A DNA stretch of 40,869 bases from Streptomyces rochei (GCA_002155895.1 MUMD01000094.1:1-40869), one strand, 5' to 3'; positions 6,310 to 17,762 are shown, counted from the first letter of the stretch. The notes: generated by a model not told the origin, from the letters alone. Translations and numbers: made by a program.

Positions 6310-8808
6310 ATGTCAGCCTGCGTCCCCGCCCACGCCGATTCGGCCCGGACAGAGCACATCCACCCACCCCACAGTCCGCCGCCCGGCGGACCCCGGCGCT
6401 TCCGCATCGCGGGCGCCGACGTATCCGCCTCGATCGCGGTCTTCCTGATCGCCCTGCCCCTCTCCCTGGGCATCGCCCTCGCCACCGGCGCCCCCCTCCA
6501 GGCCGGCCTCGTCGCCGCCGCGGTGGGCGGCATCGTCGTCGGACGGCTCGGCGGCTGCCCCCTCCAGGTGAGCGGACCCGCCGCCGGCCTCACCGTGGTC
6601 ACCGCCGACCTCATCCAGCAGTACGGCTGGCGCACGACCTGCGCCATCACCGTGCTCGCCGGGATCGCCCAACTGGGCCTCGGCTGCCTGCGCGTGGCCC
6701 GCTCCGCGCTCGCCGTCAGCCCCGCCATCGTGCACGGCATGCTCGCCGGCATCGGCGTCACCATCGCCGTCGCCCAGCTGCACATCGTCCTCGGCGGCAC
6801 CCCGCAGAGCTCCGTGCCGGACAACCTGCTGGCGCTGCCCGCCCAGTTGGCGAACCTGCGCCCGGCCGACGTGGCCGTGAGCGTGCTGACCCTGACCCTG
6901 CTGCTGCTCTGGCCGCGTGTCCCCGGCCGGGTCGGCCGCGTGCTGGGCAAGCTCCCCGCCGCCCTCATCGCCGTCGCCGGGGCCACCGCGGTCGCGGCCC
7001 TCGCCGGACTGCGCCTGCCCAAGGTGGACCTGCCCTCCTGGAGCAGCCACGCCCTGGCGGCGCTGCCCGACGGGCCGGTGCTCGGACTCGTCGCCGCCGT
7101 GCTCACCACCACGCTGGTGTGCAGCGTGCAGTCGCTGCTCGGCGCGGTCGCCGTGGACAAGCTGGTCTCCGCCCGGCCGGGCCTGACCGGCCGGGTCAAG
7201 CGGTCCGACCTCGACCGGGAGCTGCTCGGCCAGGGCGCGGGCAACATCGTCTCCGGCGCCCTCGGCGGACTGCCCATCGCCGGTGTGGCCGTGCGCAGCA
7301 CCGCCAACGTGTCCGCCGGCGCCGTCAGCCGGAACTCCACGATGCTGCACGGCCTTCTCGTGCTGGTCGCCACACTGCTGCTGGTCCCGGCCCTGGAGCT
7401 GATCCCGCTCGCCTCGCTCGCCGCCCTGGTCATGGCCGTCGGCCTGAAGATGGTCTCGCTGAACCACATCCGCACCGTGACCCGCCACCGCGAGGTGCTC
7501 GTCTACGCCGTCACCACCGGCGGCGTGGTGTTCTTCGGCGTCCTGGAGGGCGTCGCGCTGGGCATCGCCGTGGCCGTCGGTGTCGCCCTGCACCGCCTGA
7601 CCCGCACCCGGATCACCCACGAGGAGACGGGAGGGGTCCACCACGTCCACGTGAGGGGCCAGTTGACCTTCCTCGCGGTGCCGCGCCTCAGCCGGGTCCT
7701 GCACCAGGTGCCCCCGGGTGCGGACACCGTCGTGGAGCTGGACGGGTCGTTCATGGACCACGCGGCGTACGAGACGCTGCAGGACTGGCAGAAGACCCAC
7801 ACCACACAAGGGGGCCGGGTCGACGTCACCGGGCGCCGTCCCGGCACCCGTATCTCCGAGCCGGCCGACACCGAGGGTTGCCGCTGCCGCCCCTGGACCC
7901 CCTGGCGCAACCACCAGTGCGAGCCCGCGCAGCCGACGCCCCCGCCCGCCGGCGACCGGCGGGACGGGCCCGGTGCGGACGCCGGCACGGCGACCGGGCC
8001 CGGCGATCCGGGCACACCGGACGGACCGGAGGAGCCGGGTGGACCCGGCGGGCCGGGCCGCCCCGGCAAGGCGACCGGCACGGGTGTCACGGGCACCCCC
8101 GGCGGACCCAGCGGACGGGAACTGGCGCGCGGCATCAGCGCCTTCCAGCGCAACACCGCCCCCTTGGTCCGCGGCGAGCTGGCCCGGCTGGCCCGTGAGG
8201 GGCAACAGCCCTCCCAGCTCTTCCTCACCTGTGCCGACTCGCGCGTCGTCACCTCGATGATCACCTCCAGCGGCCCCGGCGACCTCTTCGTCGTGCGCAA
8301 CGTGGGCAACCTCGTCCCGCTGCCCGGCGAGGAGAGCGGCGACGACTCGGTGGCCGCCGCCATCGAGTACGCCGTGGACGTGCTGAAGGTGCGGTCCATC
8401 ACCGTGTGCGGGCACTCCGGGTGCGGTGCCATGCAGGCGCTGCTCAGCGCCGAGCCCGGCGGCGCCCAGACGCCACTGAAGCGGTGGCTGCGGCACGGGC
8501 TGCCGAGCCTGGAACGCCTGCCCCGTGACCCGGCGGACCCGTCCGCCGACGCCGGGAGCCGGCCCCTGCTGGCCGGACGCCCGCCCGCCGACGCCGCCGA
8601 GCGGCTCTGCCTGGCCAACGTGGTCCAGCAACTGGAGCACCTGCGCGCCCACGACGCGGTCGCCCGCGCCCTGCGGGCCGGGGACCTGGAGCTGCACGGC
8701 ATGTACTTCCACGTCGGCGAGGCCCAGGCGTACCTGCTCTCCCCCGACACGGGCGACGCCGGGGACGGCGTCTTCGAGCTGGTCCTGGAGACCGACCTGA
8801 CCGCCTGA
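6310..8808 (+). CDS. SulP-family anion/bicarbonate transporter fused to beta-carbonic anhydrase
   Basis: This 832-residue fusion probably couples uptake of bicarbonate (or sulfate) to CO2/bicarbonate interconversion at the membrane. Residues about 30-430 are the SulP membrane domain, with about ten to twelve helices and the early ISIAVFLIALPLSLGIALA-type segment near 40-60. About 435-525 is a STAS domain. About 530-610 is a Gly/Pro linker. Residues 610-830 are a beta-carbonic anhydrase with all zinc ligands visible: C641 and D643 in CADSR, with R645, then H702 and C705 in GHSGCG. SulP-carbonic anhydrase fusions are known in bacteria. The ATG at 6310 follows TAGGAG at 6297-6302, which favours it over the in-frame start at 6277. 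It stands alone, with acs downstream after about 215 bases. Confidence 0.9.
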   Translation: MSACVPAHADSARTEHIHPPHSPPPGGPRRFRIAGADVSASIAVFLIALPLSLGIALATGAPLQAGLVAAAVGGIVVGRLGGCPLQVSGPAAGLTVVTADLIQQYGWRTTCAITVLAGIAQLGLGCLRVARSALAVSPAIVHGMLAGIGVTIAVAQLHIVLGGTPQSSVPDNLLALPAQLANLRPADVAVSVLTLTLLLLWPRVPGRVGRVLGKLPAALIAVAGATAVAALAGLRLPKVDLPSWSSHALAALPDGPVLGLVAAVLTTTLVCSVQSLLGAVAVDKLVSARPGLTGRVKRSDLDRELLGQGAGNIVSGALGGLPIAGVAVRSTANVSAGAVSRNSTMLHGLLVLVATLLLVPALELIPLASLAALVMAVGLKMVSLNHIRTVTRHREVLVYAVTTGGVVFFGVLEGVALGIAVAVGVALHRLTRTRITHEETGGVHHVHVRGQLTFLAVPRLSRVLHQVPPGADTVVELDGSFMDHAAYETLQDWQKTHTTQGGRVDVTGRRPGTRISEPADTEGCRCRPWTPWRNHQCEPAQPTPPPAGDRRDGPGADAGTATGPGDPGTPDGPEEPGGPGGPGRPGKATGTGVTGTPGGPSGRELARGISAFQRNTAPLVRGELARLAREGQQPSQLFLTCADSRVVTSMITSSGPGDLFVVRNVGNLVPLPGEESGDDSVAAAIEYAVDVLKVRSITVCGHSGCGAMQALLSAEPGGAQTPLKRWLRHGLPSLERLPRDPADPSADAGSRPLLAGRPPADAAERLCLANVVQQLEHLRAHDAVARALRAGDLELHGMYFHVGEAQAYLLSPDTGDAGDGVFELVLETDLTA

Positions 8809-9024
8809 GCGGCACAGGGGCCGAGGCGCGGGGATGTGAGCGTCGTTACAGACGCTGAACCCCGCGCCCTCGGCGTCCGTGGGTACTGATGACCACTGGC
8901 CACCAGGACGGCTGACCGTCACATAGGTCTAAACCAGTTGCCCGTCGACCCTTGTCATCGGCCCCCCGGGTCTGATGAGCTGTGGCCTGGGACACAACGG
9001 ACAACCCTGAGAATGGGAGATGTC

Positions 9025-10980
<1,956 letters not shown>

Positions 10981-10992
10981 GACGCCCACACG

Positions 10993-11031
10993 AAGGGCAC
11001 CCGGTGCGAGACACCCGCCGGGTGCCCTTTT
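10993..11031 (+). terminator. Intrinsic terminator of acs
   Basis: AAGGGCACCCGG (10993-11004) pairs perfectly with CCGGGTGCCCTT (11018-11029), and the stem runs into TTTTCGTT. This is a textbook Rho-independent terminator 12 bases after the stop codon. Confidence 0.93.
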
Positions 11032-11197
11032 CGTTCGCTACCGCCGGTTACGTACCGTCACGAAGGTCACTCGGCAGCACCACGGCAGTTTAGGTAGGCT
11101 AAGGAAAGCGTAAAAGAGTCAACAAGATCCTCATGGTGTGCCGGGAAGTCTGGTCGGCAAGCGTTCCGTGCTGCCCATCGACCGGAGGACTCCCCTC

Positions 11198-12622
11198 GTG
11201 ACCGCGCCCCGCACCCCCCGCAAAGTCTTCGGACGGCTCTCGCTCCCCGAGCGGAACTACGTCGCCGAAGCGCTGCGCACCGAGACCGTCGGCGGCGTGC
11301 TGCTGCTCCTCGCCGCGATCGCCGCACTGGCGTGGGCGAACATACCGGCGTTCGGCGACAGCTACGAGAGCGTCAGCCACTTCCACTTCGGCCCCGAGGC
11401 CCTCGGACTGAACCTGTCGGTCGCGCACTGGGCCGCCGACGGACTCCTCGCGATCTTCTTCTTCGTCGCCGGCATCGAGCTGAAGCGCGAACTGGTCGCC
11501 GGGGACCTGAAGGACCCGAAGGCCGCCGCGCTCCCGGTCGTGGCGGCCCTGTGCGGCATGGCCGTACCGGCGCTCGTGTACACGGTCACCAACACCGCCG
11601 GCGGCGGTTCCCTGGCCGGCTGGGCGGTGCCCACCGCCACCGACATCGCCTTCGCGCTCGCCGTGCTCGCCGTCATCGGCACCTCCCTGCCGAGCGCCCT
11701 GCGCGCCTTCCTGCTGACGCTCGCCGTCGTCGACGACCTCTTCGCGATCCTGATCATCGCGGTCTTCTTCACCGACAGCCTGAACTTCGCCGCGCTCGGT
11801 GGCGCCGTCGTCGGCCTCGTCGTCTTCTGGCTGCTGCTGCGCCAGGGGGTGCGCGGCTGGTACGTGTACGTCCCGCTCGGCCTCGTGATCTGGGGGCTGA
11901 TGTACAACAGCGGCGTCCACGCCACCATCGCCGGTGTCGCGATGGGCCTGATGCTGCGCTGCCACACCCGTGAGGGTGAGGAGCACTCCCCGGGCCAGCA
12001 CATCGAACACCTCGTCCGCCCCCTGTCGGCGGGCCTGGCCGTGCCCCTGTTCGCGCTGTTCAGCGCGGGTGTGTCGATCTCCGGCGGGGCGCTGGCCGAC
12101 GTGTTCACCAAGCCGGAGACCCTGGGCGTGGTCCTCGGGCTCGTCGTCGGCAAGACGTTCGGCATCTTCGGCGGCACCTGGCTGACCGCGCGCTTCACCC
12201 GGGCCTCGCTCAGCGACGACCTGGAGTGGGCCGACGTGTTCGCGGTGGCGACGCTGGCCGGCATCGGCTTCACCGTGTCGCTGCTCATCGGGGAGCTGGC
12301 CTTCGAGGGCGACGCCGCGATGACCGACGAGGTCAAGGCCGCCGTCCTGACCGGCTCGGTCGTCGCGGCGCTGTTGGCCACCGTGCTGCTGAAGATCCGG
12401 AACGCCAAGTACCGCAAGCTGACCGAGGCCGAGGAGCGCGACGAGGACCTCAGCGGCGTACCGGACGTCTACGAGGAGGACGACCCCGCGTACCACCTGC
12501 GGGTGGCCGCGATCTACGAGAAGAAGGCCGCCGAGCACCGCCGGATCGCCGAGGAGATGGAGGCGGCGCGGCTTGCCGAAGTGCCGGGCGGGGCAGGCGA
12601 CGAGGGCGACGGTCCGGCATGA
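11198..12622 (+). CDS. nhaA: Na+/H+ antiporter NhaA
   Basis: NhaA exchanges cytoplasmic Na+ (or Li+) for external protons and supports pH and salt tolerance. The 474-residue protein has the family's series of about 12 membrane helices. The ion-site aspartate pair is visible as VVDDL (D179, D180). The early AIFFFVAGIELKREL segment (about 90-104) and the later ATLAGIGFTVSLLI segment (about 351-364) are classic NhaA motifs. After about residue 395 an 80-residue charged, helix-prone tail is added compared with the E. coli protein. The GTG at 11198 follows GGAGGA (11184-11189) by 8 nt, so the longer reading from 11138 is rejected. It may be co-transcribed with the holin-X-like gene 115 bases downstream. 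Confidence 0.95.
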   Translation: MTAPRTPRKVFGRLSLPERNYVAEALRTETVGGVLLLLAAIAALAWANIPAFGDSYESVSHFHFGPEALGLNLSVAHWAADGLLAIFFFVAGIELKRELVAGDLKDPKAAALPVVAALCGMAVPALVYTVTNTAGGGSLAGWAVPTATDIAFALAVLAVIGTSLPSALRAFLLTLAVVDDLFAILIIAVFFTDSLNFAALGGAVVGLVVFWLLLRQGVRGWYVYVPLGLVIWGLMYNSGVHATIAGVAMGLMLRCHTREGEEHSPGQHIEHLVRPLSAGLAVPLFALFSAGVSISGGALADVFTKPETLGVVLGLVVGKTFGIFGGTWLTARFTRASLSDDLEWADVFAVATLAGIGFTVSLLIGELAFEGDAAMTDEVKAAVLTGSVVAALLATVLLKIRNAKYRKLTEAEERDEDLSGVPDVYEEDDPAYHLRVAAIYEKKAAEHRRIAEEMEAARLAEVPGGAGDEGDGPA

Positions 12623-12737
12623 TCTGACGAGACGGTACAAAAGACGGACCGTACGCCGTCGTCCCGCAGCAGACAGGCGGGCACCCGACAGCCACGGAAC
12701 CGTACGCAGATCAGCCAGCAGAAGAGGGAGAGACGCG

Positions 12738-13226
12738 ATGAGCGCACCCGACGGCAGCCCGGTCGGCACCGAACGCAGCATCGGCCAGCTGTTCGCCTCG
12801 GCGACCACCGAATTGTCGGCGCTCGTGCACGACGAGATCGCCCTGGCCAAGGCGCAGCTGAGGCAGGACGTCAAGCGCGGGGCGACGAGCGGCGGCGCGT
12901 TCTCGCTGGCGGGCCTGCTGCTGGTGTTCTCGCTGCCGATGCTGAGCTTCGCGCTCGCCTACGGCATCCGGACCTGGAGCGGCTGGAACATGGCCGTCTG
13001 CTTCCTGCTGTCCTTCGCGGCGAACGTCCTGGTCGCGGGCGTGCTCGCGCTGATCGGCGTCGTCTTCGCCAAGAAGGCCAAGAAGGGCAAGGGCCCGCAG
13101 AAGGTCGCCGCCTCGGTGAAGCAGTCGGCGGGCGTGCTGCAGAACGCCAAGCCGCACCCGCGTCCCGAGCTGCCCGCGGACCGGTCCCCCGAAGCCATCG
13201 AGGCTGTGGCACGCTCGTCCTCATGA
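12738..13226 (+). CDS. Actinobacterial holin-X-type (phage holin family) membrane protein
   Basis: This 162-residue membrane protein is of the actinobacterial putative holin-X family (PF07332-like). Despite the name, the family is chromosomal and its role is not established. Residues 9-52 form an amphipathic helix typical of the family (SIGQLFASATTELSALVHDE). Two membrane helices follow near 54-78 and 84-112, then a Lys-rich cytoplasmic segment (KKAKKGKGPQK) and a polar tail. The ATG at 12738 follows AGGGAGAG. Its last codons overlap the start of the alpha/beta hydrolase (ATGA at 13223), so the two are translationally coupled. Confidence 0.85.
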   Translation: MSAPDGSPVGTERSIGQLFASATTELSALVHDEIALAKAQLRQDVKRGATSGGAFSLAGLLLVFSLPMLSFALAYGIRTWSGWNMAVCFLLSFAANVLVAGVLALIGVVFAKKAKKGKGPQKVAASVKQSAGVLQNAKPHPRPELPADRSPEAIEAVARSSS

Positions 13227-14191
13227 CGGATCCCGCCACCCCGATGGGGCAACCCCCGTCGGCGCAGAACCCCGCCTCGGTCGTACGCCTCGGCATCCCC
13301 GGCGGACGCGAGGTGACCCACCGGGACGTCGCGGCCAACGGCGCCCGCTTCCACATCGCGGAGCTGGGCGACGGGCCGCTGGTGCTGCTGCTGCACGGCT
13401 TCCCGCAGTTCTGGTGGACCTGGCGGCACCAGCTGACGGCGCTCGCGGACGCCGGTTTCCGCGCCGTCGCCATGGACCTGCGCGGTGTCGGCGGCAGCGA
13501 CCGCACCCCGCGCGGCTACGACCCGGCCGGTCTCGCCCTCGACGTCACCGGAGTGATCCGCTCGCTCGGCGAGCCGGACGCCGCGCTGGTCGGCCACGAC
13601 CTCGGCGGCTACCTGGCCTGGACGGCCGCCGCGATGCGGCCCAAGCTCGTACGCCGGCTCGCGGTCTCCTCGATGCCGCACCCGAGGCGCTGGCGCTCGG
13701 CCATGCTCGGGGACGTCCGCCAGAGCAGGGCGGGCTCCTACATCTGGGGTTTCCAGCGCCCCTGGATCCCGGAGCGCCAACTGACGGCCGACGACGGCGC
13801 GCTGGTCGGCCGGCTGCTCGACGACTGGTCCGGCCCCCGGCAACTGGACGAGGAGGCGGTGACGGCCTACCGCCGCGCCATGTGCATTCCCTCCACGGCG
13901 CACTGCTCCGTCGAGCCGTACCGCTGGCTGGTGCGCTCGCTCGCCCGTCCGGACGGCATCCAGTTCTACCGCCGCATGAAACGGCCGGTACGGGTGCCGA
14001 CGCTGCACCTGCACGGCTCGCTGGACCCGGTGCTGCGCACCCGGAGCGCGGCCGGTTCCGGGCAGTACGTCGAAGCGCCCTACCGCTGGCGGCTGTTCGA
14101 CGGGCTCGGGCACTTCCCGCACGAAGAGGACCCGGTCACTTTTTCCACCGAACTGATCAATTGGCTGAAAGACCCCGAACCCGACCGGTGA
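13223..14191 (+). CDS. Alpha/beta hydrolase, epoxide-hydrolase-like
   Basis: This 322-residue hydrolase carries the epoxide/haloalkane hydrolase pattern. It has the oxyanion-hole stretch LLLHGFPQFWWTW (56-68) and the nucleophile elbow VGHDLGGY with aspartate D126, rather than the serine used by esterases. The base histidine is in GLGHFPHEED near the end. A helical cap lies between about 150 and 250. An Asp nucleophile points to C-O or C-halogen bond cleavage; the natural substrate is unknown. The ATG overlaps the previous stop codon by 4 bases. A second protein of the same kind is encoded at 20507-21520. Confidence 0.88.
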   Translation: MTDPATPMGQPPSAQNPASVVRLGIPGGREVTHRDVAANGARFHIAELGDGPLVLLLHGFPQFWWTWRHQLTALADAGFRAVAMDLRGVGGSDRTPRGYDPAGLALDVTGVIRSLGEPDAALVGHDLGGYLAWTAAAMRPKLVRRLAVSSMPHPRRWRSAMLGDVRQSRAGSYIWGFQRPWIPERQLTADDGALVGRLLDDWSGPRQLDEEAVTAYRRAMCIPSTAHCSVEPYRWLVRSLARPDGIQFYRRMKRPVRVPTLHLHGSLDPVLRTRSAAGSGQYVEAPYRWRLFDGLGHFPHEEDPVTFSTELINWLKDPEPDR

Positions 14192-14318
14192 CCGAGTGAA
14201 CGCGCCCGGTATCCGAACCCGAACACTTGTCATATGAACGGCCACTTGCCCGGCGCATAGGCCAATTGGACGCCCTCGGAACGGTTATCGACCTTGGGGC
14301 GGGGGCACACGTCGGGGT

Positions 14319-14510
14319 ATGGGCTGGACGCACGACTACAGTGACGTAGCACGCGACGGCCGCTCCACGAGCGGCGTGAGCAGCACCCACCGGCGAGGAG
14401 GCACCCCGCAACTCGCGGCGGCCGACCTCCGGGTGGGCATTCCGCACATCCTGCGCCGCCGGGCCCGCTGGGTCTCCGTACGCCTGCGCCATCCACGCGG
14501 CGAGGGCTGA
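14319..14510 (+). CDS. Small basic protein of unknown function
   Basis: A 63-residue basic ORF (many Arg) with strong GC3 bias lies alone in a 376-base gap (14192-14567) between convergent genes. It has no membrane segment and no motif I recognise; the C terminus reads ILRRRARWVSVRLRHPRGEG. There is no clear ribosome site, although a GGGG run is 5-8 nt upstream. High-GC codon bias can arise by chance over this length, so this remains a candidate. The rest of the gap shows nothing I can name. Confidence 0.45.
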   Translation: MGWTHDYSDVARDGRSTSGVSSTHRRGGTPQLAAADLRVGIPHILRRRARWVSVRLRHPRGEG

Positions 14511-14567
14511 CCCCGCCCGGGGAGCGCGACACCCACGACCTCCGCACGGGCCCTTCCACGACAGGGC

Positions 14568-15767
14568 CTAGAGCGCGCAGCTGTCGCTGTCCACCTGCTG
14601 GGCGGCGGTGCGGCCCTCGGCGATGTCCTCCCGGATCTCGTCCGCGGTGAGCGCGTAACCGGTCTGGGCGTCGTCCAGGGACTTGGCGAAGACCACCCCG
14701 TAGACCTCGCCCTCCGGCGTCAGGAGCGGTCCGCCGGAGTTGCCCTGACGGACGGTCGCGTACAGCGAGTACACGTCGCGGCCGACGGTGTCGCGGTGGT
14801 AGATGTCCGGGCCGTTGGCCGTGATGCGCCCCCGCACGCGCGCGGCGCGGACGTCGTACGCCCCGTTCTCCGGGAAGCCGGCCACGATCGCGTCGTCGTC
14901 GCGGTCCGCGTCCTCCTCGCTGAACCGCAGCGCGGGCGCCTTCAGTTCCGGCACGTCCAGTACGGCGATGTCGCGCCGCCAGTCGTAGAGGACGACCGTG
15001 GCGTCGTACTTCCTGCCCTCGCCGCCGATCTGCACCGTCGGCTCGTCGACGCCGCCCACCACATGGGCGTTGGTCATGACGCGGCGCTCCGCGAAGACGA
15101 AGCCGGTGCCCTCCAGGACCTTGCCGCAGTCCGGGGCGGTGCCCATGACCTTGACGATGGAGCGCTTGGCGCGGGTGGCGACCGGGCTGTTCACCAGCGC
15201 CGGGTCGGGCGGCTGGACCTCGGTGATCGGCTCGTTGGCGAACGGGCTGAAGACCTGCGGGAAGCCGTTGCGCGCGAGGACGGAGGTGAAGTCGTCGAAC
15301 CAGGTGTCGGCCTTCCTCGGCAGCACCTCCTGCACGCCCAGCAGCACCTGGGACTGCCGGACCTCCTTGCCTATGGTCGGCATGGTCGTCTGGGCGAGGG
15401 CCGAGCCGATCAGCCAGGCGACCAGCAGCATCGCCACCACGTTGACCAGCGCGCCGCCGGTGGCGTCCAGGGCGCGGGCCGGGGACCAGGTGATGTAGCG
15501 GCGCAGCTTGTTGCCCAGGTGCGTGGTCAGGGCCTGGCCGACGGAGGCGCAGACGATGACGACGACGACCGCGACGACGGCGGCGGTCGTGCTCACCTCC
15601 GCGTTGTCCGTCAGGGCGTCCCAGATCACCGGCAGCAGATAGACGGCGACGAGACCGCCGCCGAGGAAGCCGATCACGGACAGGATGCCGACGACGAAGC
15701 CCTGGCGGAAGCCGACGATCGCGAACCAGACGGCGGCCAGCAGCAAGAGGATGTCCAGCACGTTCAC
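14568..15767 (-). CDS. MarP-like membrane serine protease (CvpA domain + trypsin-like)
   Basis: This is a 399-residue membrane protease of the MarP type; in Mycobacterium tuberculosis MarP is needed for acid resistance. Residues 1-125 contain four membrane helices of the CvpA/colicin V production type. The extracytoplasmic part is a chymotrypsin-fold protease with a complete triad: H235 in TNAHVVGG, D266 in RRDIAVL and S344 in GNSGGPL. C214 and C398 near the protease ends fit the stabilising disulfide seen in MarP. The start is GTG at 15767. A weak G-rich site precedes it. The Nudix gene lies 47 bases upstream in the same direction, so they may form one unit. Confidence 0.93.
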   Translation of the reverse strand: MNVLDILLLLAAVWFAIVGFRQGFVVGILSVIGFLGGGLVAVYLLPVIWDALTDNAEVSTTAAVVAVVVVIVCASVGQALTTHLGNKLRRYITWSPARALDATGGALVNVVAMLLVAWLIGSALAQTTMPTIGKEVRQSQVLLGVQEVLPRKADTWFDDFTSVLARNGFPQVFSPFANEPITEVQPPDPALVNSPVATRAKRSIVKVMGTAPDCGKVLEGTGFVFAERRVMTNAHVVGGVDEPTVQIGGEGRKYDATVVLYDWRRDIAVLDVPELKAPALRFSEEDADRDDDAIVAGFPENGAYDVRAARVRGRITANGPDIYHRDTVGRDVYSLYATVRQGNSGGPLLTPEGEVYGVVFAKSLDDAQTGYALTADEIREDIAEGRTAAQQVDSDSCAL

Positions 15768-15814
15768 CGATTCAGGCCCCGCCTCGTCGTCCTACGCTCA
15801 CACCGGTCACCCTG

Positions 15815-16522
15815 TCATGACCGCCAGTCCAGCGGGACCTGCTTATTCCTGTCCCAGGGCCGCTCCCAGCCCGCGAAGTGCAGCAACCGGTCGATGATGC
15901 CGGCCGTGAAGCCCCACACGAGCGCCGATTCGACCAGGAATGCCGGGCCTTTGTGGCCGCTGGGGTGGAGGGTGGTGACCCGGTTGGCGGGGTCCGTGAG
16001 ATCGGCCACGGGGACGGTGAAGACCCGCGCCGTCTCGTTGGGATCGACCACGCCCACGGGGGTGGGCTCGCGCCACCAGGCGAGGACCGGGGTGACGACG
16101 AACCCGCTGACCGGGATGTAGAGCTTGGGCAGGACGCCGAAGAGCTGCACGCCCGACGGGTCGAGGCCGGTCTCCTCCTCGGCCTCGCGCAGCGCGGCCC
16201 GCAGCGGCCCCTCGCCCTGCGGATCGCCGTCCTCCGGATCGAGGGCTCCGCCGGGGAAGGCGGGCTGGCCGGCGTGCGAGCGCAGGGTGCCGGCCCGCTC
16301 CATCAGCAGCAGCTCCGGGCCCCGCCCGGCCTCGCCCTCCCCGAACAGGATCAGCACGGCGGACTGGCGTCCGGCGCCGTCCGCCGGGGGCAGGAAACGG
16401 CTGAGCTGGGTGGGCCGCACCGTCGCGACGGCCCGCACCACCGGGTCCAGCCAGTCGGGCAGGCCCTCCGTGCTCAGCAGCGCGCCGCGCGTGTCTCCCT
16501 GCGTGTCGCTCGCCCTCGTCAT
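15815..16522 (-). CDS. Nudix hydrolase, CoA-pyrophosphatase type
   Basis: This 235-residue Nudix hydrolase probably cleaves CoA or acyl-CoA to phosphopantetheine and 3',5'-ADP. The CoA-family signature is present in LLLMERAGTLRSHAGQPAFPGG (about 70-91), followed by the Nudix box, whose second half reads ALREAEEETGL and carries the metal-binding glutamates. The ATG at 16522 has AGGA about 10 nt upstream; GTG at 16528 is the alternative and adds two residues. The neighbouring nth gene ends 52 bases upstream in the same direction, so nth, Nudix and marP could be one unit. Confidence 0.88.
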   Translation of the reverse strand: MTRASDTQGDTRGALLSTEGLPDWLDPVVRAVATVRPTQLSRFLPPADGAGRQSAVLILFGEGEAGRGPELLLMERAGTLRSHAGQPAFPGGALDPEDGDPQGEGPLRAALREAEEETGLDPSGVQLFGVLPKLYIPVSGFVVTPVLAWWREPTPVGVVDPNETARVFTVPVADLTDPANRVTTLHPSGHKGPAFLVESALVWGFTAGIIDRLLHFAGWERPWDRNKQVPLDWRS

Positions 16523-16574
16523 CGCCACCCCCGTCCTGCCGATTCCAACGCCCTGCGCCCCCGGGATCGTTCCG

Positions 16575-17660
16575 TCATCCGGCCCCCAGCGGCGGCGCCG
16601 GCTTCCCGCCGGCGTCCAGGTAGGCCCGCGGCGGATTCAGCCGCTGGCCCGGGAAGCCGCCCTTCTCGTACTTCAGGAGCTTCTTCGCCTTCTCGGGGTC
16701 CGTCTCGCCCTCGCCGTACGCCGGGCAGAGCGGGGCGATGGGGCAGGCGCCGCAGGCGGGCTTGCGGGCGTGGCAGATCCGGCGGCCGTGCCAGATCACG
16801 TGGTGGGAGAGGTCGGTCCAGTCGCTCTTGGGGAAGAGCGCGCCGACGGCGGCCTCGATCTTGTCCGGGTCGGTCTCCGCGGTCCACTGCCAGCGGCGCA
16901 CCAGGCGCTGGAAGTGCGTGTCCACGGTGATGCCGGGGCGGCCGAAGGCGTTGCCCAGCACGACGAAGGCGGTCTTGCGGCCCACCCCGGGCAGCTTGAC
17001 GAGGTCTTCCAGGCGGCCGGGGACCTCACCGCCGAAGTCCTCCACCAGCGCCTTGGACAACCCTATGACCGACTTGGTCTTGGCCCGGAAGAAGCCGGTG
17101 GGGCGCAGGATCTCCTCGACCTCCTCGGGGACGGCCGCGGCCAAGTCCTCGGGGGTCGGGTACTTCGCGAAGAGCGCGGGCGTCGTCTGGTTGACGCGCA
17201 GGTCGGTGGTCTGGGCGGAGAGCACGGTGGCCACCACCAGCTGGAACGGGTTCTCGAAGTCCAGCTCCGGGTGGGCGTACGGGTAGACCTCGGCCAGCTC
17301 GCGGTTGATGCGGCGGGCGCGGCGGACCAGCGCGGTGCGGGACTCCTCGCGCACCGGCTTCGCGGCGACGGTCTTCGCCGGGCCGACGCCCTTGACGGCG
17401 GCGGCGGCCTTCCCGGGGACGACGGCGGGCTTCTTGGCGGGCGCCTGCTTCTTGACGGCCGCCTGCTTCTTCACGCTCTTCTCGGCGGACTTCTTCACGG
17501 CACCCTTCTTCGCGGTCACCCTCTTGGCAGGTGCCGCCCCTTTTGTCGCTTTCGCCGTTTTCCTACCGCCATCGGGGCCCTGTTCGCCCACAGCGGAATC
17601 GCGACGTACACCCACCCGCGCAGCCCCCTCGGCCTGTGCTCTCACCGGCGATTTGGACAC
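16575..17660 (-). CDS. nth: Endonuclease III with lysine/alanine-rich N-terminal tail
   Basis: Nth is a DNA glycosylase/AP lyase that removes oxidised pyrimidines in base excision repair. The catalytic core starts near residue 108. The helix-hairpin-helix LPGVGRKTA has the catalytic lysine K229, and VDTHF carries the catalytic aspartate D247. The 4Fe-4S cluster cysteines C296, C303, C306 and C312 fit C-x6-C-x2-C-x5-C. The first ~107 residues are an unusual tail rich in Lys, Ala and Pro (for example [17 protein letters not shown]), like histone-H1-type tails. The GTG at 17660 is supported by TAGGCT (17667-17672 on the minus strand) exactly 6 nt upstream, a leaderless promoter, so the tail is probably really translated. 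The gene is divergent from crp. Confidence 0.95.
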   Translation of the reverse strand: MSKSPVRAQAEGAARVGVRRDSAVGEQGPDGGRKTAKATKGAAPAKRVTAKKGAVKKSAEKSVKKQAAVKKQAPAKKPAVVPGKAAAAVKGVGPAKTVAAKPVREESRTALVRRARRINRELAEVYPYAHPELDFENPFQLVVATVLSAQTTDLRVNQTTPALFAKYPTPEDLAAAVPEEVEEILRPTGFFRAKTKSVIGLSKALVEDFGGEVPGRLEDLVKLPGVGRKTAFVVLGNAFGRPGITVDTHFQRLVRRWQWTAETDPDKIEAAVGALFPKSDWTDLSHHVIWHGRRICHARKPACGACPIAPLCPAYGEGETDPEKAKKLLKYEKGGFPGQRLNPPRAYLDAGGKPAPPLGAG

Positions 17661-17762
17661 CCGGCCAGCCTACGACCCGGCACCGACATCCGCCCCGGAC
17701 CCCGAAGATCGGCGCCCAATTGGACCCCTGCCGCGTACCCCGGGACACCAGTGCGGCATCCT

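Noticed and set aside
8845..8860. GlnR-like motif GTTAC-N6-tGAAC upstream of acs
   Set aside because: Only part of the second half fits the gTnAc-n6-GaAAc pattern and the bases also form a small hairpin; too weak to call.
6313..8922. 869-residue minus-strand frame opposite the SulP-carbonic anhydrase gene
   Set aside because: It is a shadow of the high-GC coding strand; composition is Gly/Asp/His-rich and no motif is seen.
11088..11108. Possible DmdR1/DtxR iron box (TTTAGGTAGGCTAAGG) ahead of nhaA
   Set aside because: Only half-site similarity and no palindrome; the TAGGCT inside is as likely a -10 element, and nhaA is not a typical iron-controlled gene.
12738..13226. Holin-like gene as a sign of prophage
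   Set aside because: This family is chromosomal in actinobacteria and the neighbours are housekeeping genes with normal composition.
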